Source: Methyloligella sp. (GTDB taxonomy: Bacteria > Pseudomonadota > Alphaproteobacteria > Rhizobiales > HXMU1428-3). Taken from it: 64,000 nucleotides of DNA. Made by a program: the position numbers and the translations under genes. The notes below the pieces were generated by a model. It was not told the DNA's origin, searched no databases, and saw nothing but the letters and a program-made list of their open reading frames with translations. Below are positions 59,315-64,000 of the stretch, piece after piece; the stretch's first letter is position 1, and each line of letters begins with the position of its first letter. The DNA lies in NCBI GenBank assembly GCA_021604645.1, contig BQJJ01000004.1, forward strand, positions 124,001 through 188,000, read 5' to 3'.

Positions 59315-62300
59315 TTGACGCATATTTGCGCAAAAATAATTAATAGGTTGCTGACTATGTACCTTTTTATGGCGCATACTGCTGTTGCAGGTGCTCTATC
59401 AGTGCTGTTTTTCGCTCTGAAGTTGGTTATGAAAGTTTTCTCACGCGGATCATTTTATTGCGTGCTTTCTCAAACAGCGAAGTTTGTAGCTAAAGTTAGT
59501 TTTCTACTTTTCTCCCTTATTTTCACATTTTCAACTGCCCAGGCGTTAGAGCCTATTGAATTGACGACTGAAATTGAGCGTATTGAGATTACGAAATTCA
59601 GTGAGCATTATAAAGGGGCTGGGGATACGCTGCAGGTTGAAACTGCGCGTGATGCCGATGGTATTTCAAACCGCATGGCGGTGAAAGCGCAAACACCAAA
59701 CACAGACCCAAAGTGGATTGTTTTTGCTCTTAAAAATAATACGGATAAACAGATTGTTCGTGTGGTCACAACGGACCGTTATAACATTGTCGGATCACGT
59801 ATTTTACGCCCAGACCTTGATGCGAAACGATTAATTCATTTAACCCCTTCTGTTGGGTTTCTGCCGTTACGGATACCGAATGATGCTGTTGATATTTTCA
59901 GCATCACTATTGAACCTGGATCAACGGTGACATTTGTTGCTGAGCTATCGAACTCACGTTTCCCACGTGTGTTTTTATGGCATCCGCTTGCTTTGAGTAA
60001 AAAGCTGCGGGATATGGCGCTGTTTAACGGCATCATGCTTGGCATTGTTGGTATTTTAGCGATCTTCCTTACGGCCGTTTTTGTTGCAAACCATAAGGCT
60101 ATTTTTCCAGCCACTGCGTTTATTGCCTGGTGTGTTGGAGCTTATTTGTGTGTGGACTTTGGTTTCTGGCACAAATTGTTCCGACTTGATCCGGAAATGA
60201 ATTCCCTTTATCGAGCAGGATCTGAGGCGGCCATCGCTTCAAGTCTTGTTGTCTTCCTCTATACATTCTTGCGACTAAGATTTTGGCATGGCTGGATCAA
60301 GCTATTGTTTGGGGTTTGGATTTTAGGTCAATTTGGTCTTATTGCCTTGGCTGTCCTTGATCCTGTTTTGGTTTCTGGTCTTGCTCGCCTTTCTCTTTTG
60401 GCTATTGGCGGACTTGGGTCTCTGCTTATCGGTTATCTGGCCATTCGCGGACAAGATAGAGCTTTGGCATTGGTGCCGACATGGCTGTTATTTGTTGTTT
60501 GGTTATTTGGTGCAGGTGTTGCGACGCTTGGTCAGCTTTCAGGTGATATTGTGGCGCCAGCGCTCACATCTGGCTTGGTGCTTATTTTGGTTCTTTTAGG
60601 CTTTACTGTGACGCAATTTGCGTTCCGTTCATTTGAGCCGCTGGCCGGTGCGCCGCCTAGTCAGTTACAATTGCGCTCACTTGCTTTAGAAGGAGCGGGA
60701 GCGGCTGTTTGGCAATGGAATTCTCGGCGCGATGAAATTTCAGTTAGCCCTGAAGTAGAAGATGTTTTGGGATTGCATGAAGGTGAGTTGACGTGCCGAG
60801 TTGAGCAATGGATGCAGTATTTGCATCCTTCTGATCGAGAACGGTTCCGTTTGTTAATGCGAACTTTGCAAGAGAAGAATGGCGGCGAGCTGCAACTTGA
60901 GTTTCGTATGCGCGGTCATGAAGGGCACTTCTTATGGTATGAACTGAGGGCTCATTCTGTGACGATGCCTCATCAGAGATCTTTACGTTGTGTTGGTTTG
61001 ATGCGTGATATTACAGATGGTAAGCGCTCGCAAGAACGGTTACTTGGGGATGCTGTGCATGACAGCTTGACCGGTTTGCCGAACAGGGAGCTGTTTCTTG
61101 ACCGTCTGCAAATTGCTATTACACGCGTGAAAGATGAAGGCGGTGTTCGTCCGCCGACCATTTTGTTTGTTGATATTGATCGCTTTAAACATGTGAATCA
61201 ATCTTTTGGAATGGTGATTGGTGATACAATGTTGCTGACCATTGCACGGCGTTTGCAGCGCCACCTTGGTCCGCAAGATAGCTTGGCTCGGATCAATGGT
61301 GATCAGTTTGCTGTATTGCTGGTGACTGAGAACAACCCGCAGGAGATTGCCTTGCTTGCAGAGCGCATCAGGCGGTCTTTGCGTAGCCCAATGAAAATTG
61401 GCGGCAAGGAAATTATTCTAACGGGTTCTATTGGTATTGCTGTTTATGACGGTACACAGCTTAGCCATCAGGACTTGGTGAATGAAGCTGAATTAGCGAT
61501 GTACCGGGCGAAGCGTTCTGGTACTGACCGGATTGAGATTTTCAAACCAACAATGCGCGGTGAACGGGATAATCGTTTGGCATTGGAAAGTGATTTGCGC
61601 AGAGCGATTGAGCGCCGGCAGATTAAAGTTCTCTATCAGCCTATTACAAAGCTAAAGGGTGAAGACCTTACTGGTTTTGAAGCTCTCATTCGCTGGGACC
61701 ACCCGAAACATGGGCGTTTATCTCCTGATGAATTTATTCCCATTGCAGAAGAATCTGATTTGATTTCGGAACTAGGGTCCTATGTTTTAAACCAAGCTGT
61801 TAAGGATGCCGTTCAGTGGAACCGGATTTTACCTCGTGCTGATGAACCGCTTATTGTGAGCATTAATATTTCCAGCCGCGAATTGTTCCGTCAGGAACTT
61901 TACCAAGAAGTGAGAATGATCCTTACTCGGGAATCACTGCCTGAAAATAGTTTGCGCCTTGAAGTGACAGAATCTTTGGTGATGGAAAATCCAGAAGGTG
62001 CTGTTGAGATCTTAGGTTGGCTTAGAAATGCGGGTGCATCTTTGGCACTCGATGATTTTGGTACTGGCTATTCGAGCCTTAGTTATTTGCACCGTTTTCC
62101 GTTTGATACTTTGAAAGTGGATCGCTCCATTGTTCACAATGTTTCTTCAGGTAAAACTGGCCCTGCAATTTTACGCTCTGTGGTTGCGCTTGCGAGTGAG
62201 CTGAATATGGGAGTTGTTGCAGAAGGTGTTGAAAGCGAAGAGGATGTTACTTTCCTTCGCTCTATTGGCTGTGGGTATGCACAAGGGTTTTATTTTGGCG

Positions 62301-63472
62301 AACCTATGAACCAAAAAGATGTGATTTATCTTCTTGAAGCGTTGGCAAAAGATGTGAAGATTAAAGGTCGCTCTGGTTTGTTTGGAGCCATTCGTTCTAA
62401 AACAGGCGCTGATGCCAAACAAATAGTCAAAGAAGATCAAATTCAGACTACTGATGTGTCTAGAGAAGAAAACTCTGTAAATGGACATGTTCCTCAAGGT
62501 GAAGCTGCAGAAGTGCCGGTTTTGAACAGTGATGGTACTGTTATGGATTATTCTCAAACGGATCAGCAGATTGCAAATGAGGCTGGTTCTGGATATTTAG
62601 AACAAAATACGGGCGTACAAACTCCAATCGTTGTTGAACAAGCAGGTGAGGTTGCTGCGAATGGTGGCATGACCGGGGTTCAGCCTCTTCACCATCAAGG
62701 TCTAAGCCATAATCAAGATGCAAACCAGGTCGTACAGGATCAGCAAATGTTGCAACAGCAAAATGGTCATTTGCCTGGTGAAGTTTCAGAAACGGTGGGG
62801 CAAAAGGTTGATCCATCAGTTGCAGCGGCACTAGCTAATTTGCAAAATAGTGAAATGAAAAAACAGCAACCAGTTGGTATGAATAGTGCTGACCATCTAC
62901 AGGCTGGTCAAAATATGGATCCTGGTCACACTGCTTCTGAGGATGCTTATTTGCAGAAGCATGCCGCTCTTAGTGAGCAAGTAAGCCAAAAAGTAGATCA
63001 AGGATTGAACCAAGGGTTAGGGCAGGTATCTGGACAAGAACCAAAGCGGACAGGTCTTAATGATGCTTTAAAACTAGCTGAACAAGCGGCTGTTGCCGGG
63101 TCGACAGGTGCAGTTCGGAAAAAAGTAACTAAGAACAAGAAATCTCAAAAGATTAAAGGGCAAGTTTCTGCTCCGTCTCCACAAGGTTCGGGTGATTTGA
63201 ATCCTAAGGTCATGGATGTTTATGCTCAATTGGCCAGTGGTGGTACATATTCAGATGTCGGAGAGCAGCCATCTGCTGGGACGGTTGAGAATAAAGAAAG
63301 AAAATTCAACTTTAATAACGCCCCTTTAAATGGAGCTCCTCAAGCAGGTGATGCAGGTGTTAATGGCCAGCACCCTCAAGGTTCTCAAGTTCAGGCTTCT
63401 CATCAAAAGGGCACTGGTGGTCCTAAGGGGGCAAAGCCTCCTAAAAAAGGGAATAAAAAAGGCAAAAGATAA
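59315..63472 (+). CDS. Large membrane protein with PAS, degenerate GGDEF and intact EAL domains
   Basis: The product has about 1385 residues. The start is uncertain: TTG at 59315 has GAGGA five bases upstream; ATGs at 59357, 59369 or 59429 are alternatives. A signal segment ends near TAQALEP, then come a periplasmic domain (about 80-225) and about seven membrane helices (230-440), a 7TMR-DISM-like layout. The cytoplasmic part has a PAS domain (460-570), a GGDEF domain whose site reads ARINGDQFAVLL (so cyclase activity is unlikely) and a complete EAL domain (EALIRW, NISSREL, LEVTES, LALDDFGTGYSSLSYL, VVAEGVES), predicted to hydrolyse c-di-GMP. The last 360 residues are Gln/Asn-rich low complexity with a Lys-rich end. 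Confidence 0.92.
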   Translation: MTHICAKIINRLLTMYLFMAHTAVAGALSVLFFALKLVMKVFSRGSFYCVLSQTAKFVAKVSFLLFSLIFTFSTAQALEPIELTTEIERIEITKFSEHYKGAGDTLQVETARDADGISNRMAVKAQTPNTDPKWIVFALKNNTDKQIVRVVTTDRYNIVGSRILRPDLDAKRLIHLTPSVGFLPLRIPNDAVDIFSITIEPGSTVTFVAELSNSRFPRVFLWHPLALSKKLRDMALFNGIMLGIVGILAIFLTAVFVANHKAIFPATAFIAWCVGAYLCVDFGFWHKLFRLDPEMNSLYRAGSEAAIASSLVVFLYTFLRLRFWHGWIKLLFGVWILGQFGLIALAVLDPVLVSGLARLSLLAIGGLGSLLIGYLAIRGQDRALALVPTWLLFVVWLFGAGVATLGQLSGDIVAPALTSGLVLILVLLGFTVTQFAFRSFEPLAGAPPSQLQLRSLALEGAGAAVWQWNSRRDEISVSPEVEDVLGLHEGELTCRVEQWMQYLHPSDRERFRLLMRTLQEKNGGELQLEFRMRGHEGHFLWYELRAHSVTMPHQRSLRCVGLMRDITDGKRSQERLLGDAVHDSLTGLPNRELFLDRLQIAITRVKDEGGVRPPTILFVDIDRFKHVNQSFGMVIGDTMLLTIARRLQRHLGPQDSLARINGDQFAVLLVTENNPQEIALLAERIRRSLRSPMKIGGKEIILTGSIGIAVYDGTQLSHQDLVNEAELAMYRAKRSGTDRIEIFKPTMRGERDNRLALESDLRRAIERRQIKVLYQPITKLKGEDLTGFEALIRWDHPKHGRLSPDEFIPIAEESDLISELGSYVLNQAVKDAVQWNRILPRADEPLIVSINISSRELFRQELYQEVRMILTRESLPENSLRLEVTESLVMENPEGAVEILGWLRNAGASLALDDFGTGYSSLSYLHRFPFDTLKVDRSIVHNVSSGKTGPAILRSVVALASELNMGVVAEGVESEEDVTFLRSIGCGYAQGFYFGEPMNQKDVIYLLEALAKDVKIKGRSGLFGAIRSKTGADAKQIVKEDQIQTTDVSREENSVNGHVPQGEAAEVPVLNSDGTVMDYSQTDQQIANEAGSGYLEQNTGVQTPIVVEQAGEVAANGGMTGVQPLHHQGLSHNQDANQVVQDQQMLQQQNGHLPGEVSETVGQKVDPSVAAALANLQNSEMKKQQPVGMNSADHLQAGQNMDPGHTASEDAYLQKHAALSEQVSQKVDQGLNQGLGQVSGQEPKRTGLNDALKLAEQAAVAGSTGAVRKKVTKNKKSQKIKGQVSAPSPQGSGDLNPKVMDVYAQLASGGTYSDVGEQPSAGTVENKERKFNFNNAPLNGAPQAGDAGVNGQHPQGSQVQASHQKGTGGPKGAKPPKKGNKKGKR

Positions 63473-63476
63473 GCTC

Positions 63477-63593
63477 TTTTTCTCTCTCACGGCTATTCCA
63501 CCACTGAAGCGGTGGGCCTCCGAGGGGGCGGCGCACACGCCGGACGCCTCTGGCGTCATGTACGCACTCTGAAGTAGAGAGCTTCCTTCTTCG
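63477..63593 (+). repeat. Family A hairpin repeat, copy 8 (short form)
   Basis: It begins TTTTCTCTCTCACGGCTATT four bases after the stop codon of the EAL gene. Hairpin 1 (63498-63515) pairs CCACC with GGTGG. GACGCC/GGCGTC follows, then CACTCTGAAGTAGAGAG and the right edge CTTCCTTCTTCG. Like copy 6 it lacks the GATCAGC core. Confidence 0.86.
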
Positions 63594-63669
63594 TGATGTT
63601 CGTTAGTAGATAACGCATTTAATTGGCGCTTCAGCTGCTGACTAATTACCGCAATCGCAAATTTAGATT

Positions 63670-64000
63670 TTATGCATGCCCGGTTTGGTTGACTAGGTGG
63701 GTTGGGTTGATGCCGAGTGAATTGAAGGCTGTGTCATATTTTGAAGCGGCGTCAGTTTCAAAAATTAAATCTGGGTTTGCTTTGCAGTGTAGCCAACCAT
63801 TATCACTTAATTCTTCTTCTAACTGCCCTGGTGCCCAACCGGCATATCCAAGAGCAAGTAAAACTTGGTCTGGGCCTGTACCTTCTGCAATTGCTTTTAA
63901 AATATCTATGGTAGCAGTAAGCGAAATATTGTCATTTACCGGGAATGTATGGCTTTTCGAATGATAATCTGATGAATGTAGGACAAAGCCTCTTTCTGTC
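63670..64000 (-). CDS. YqgE/AlgH family protein (C-terminal part; 5' end outside window)
   Basis: The frame is open to the right edge, so only the last 110 or so residues are seen. They include [60 protein letters not shown] and [15 protein letters not shown]. These are diagnostic of YqgE/AlgH (DUF179), with the LGYAGWxPGQLE-x-E-x2-NxW motif. The family has no settled biochemical role; AlgH was linked to alginate control in Pseudomonas. It ends with TAA and converges on the EAL gene and its family A repeat. Confidence 0.93.
   Translation of the reverse strand, partial: TERGFVLHSSDYHSKSHTFPVNDNISLTATIDILKAIAEGTGPDQVLLALGYAGWAPGQLEEELSDNGWLHCKANPDLIFETDAASKYDTAFNSLGINPTHLVNQTGHA

Overview
The window looks like chromosomal core sequence of an AT-rich alphaproteobacterium of the Hyphomicrobiales (Rhizobiales) type. 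This is inferred from gene content and order. The run coxB-coxA-ctaB-small membrane ORF-ctaG-coxC-DUF983-surf1-thrC-M16-GNAT-GGDEF/EAL, the run ileS-lspA-lipoprotein-M16-M16-pgi-mutL, and the lipid A block msbA-like/waaA/lpxK beside xseA, DUF4170 and a CysQ-like gene are all familiar from that order. Small families typical of it (DUF2093, DUF4170, DUF6101, IalB, TIGR01459 HAD) are also present. No tRNA, rRNA, prophage, insertion sequence or CRISPR locus was recognised.

Layout. 1-4.1 kb: end of a malic enzyme, a small secreted protein, an SRAP/YedK DNA-crosslink protein and an unknown conserved protein. 4.4-12 kb: a two-component pair with an unknown sensor domain, a degenerate EAL protein, a HAD hydrolase, an AT-rich orphan gene and a cheY-cheZ pair. 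12-25.4 kb: MaoC hydratase, ribF, ileS, lspA, a lipoprotein, an active/inactive M16 peptidase pair, pgi and mutL. 25.7-32.6 kb: rsmD, rluB, tadA, patatin, purD, xseA, DUF2093. 32.7-39.2 kb: lpxK, a DUF374-WaaA fusion, an MsbA-like exporter, DUF4170 and a CysQ-like phosphatase. 39.3-45.5 kb: DUF6101, ubiA, rsmE, gshA, a MATE exporter. 46-47.8 kb: a PAN/Cys-repeat secreted protein and an IalB protein. 48.8-55.6 kb: the aa3 cytochrome oxidase operon with its heme O and copper assembly factors. 55.7-63.5 kb: thrC, M16 peptidase, acetyltransferase and a large membrane c-di-GMP protein. 63.7-64 kb: end of a YqgE/AlgH gene.

The most unusual content is between the genes. Three families of hairpin-forming dispersed repeats fill many intergenic gaps. 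Family A (about 120-200 bp) starts with a TTTTCTCTCTCACGG-like edge and ends with CTCCTTCTTCG. It has two or three hairpins whose stem sequences differ completely between copies yet stay paired. Eight near-complete copies and one fragment are present, and seven of the eight lie 2-46 bp after a stop codon, in the orientation of the preceding gene. Family B is a unit of about 40 bp with a nested hairpin (GCGC..GGTTGC..GCAACC..GCGC), single or in short arrays, several times overlapping a stop codon. Family C is a mosaic of two palindromes resembling the rhizobial intergenic mosaic elements (RIME). Together they suggest a repeat-derived 3'-end system. The DUF374-WaaA fusion, a Cys/Trp repeat protein with an exact 71-residue period, two degenerate c-di-GMP domains and a 1-kb structured leader before coxB are further points of interest.
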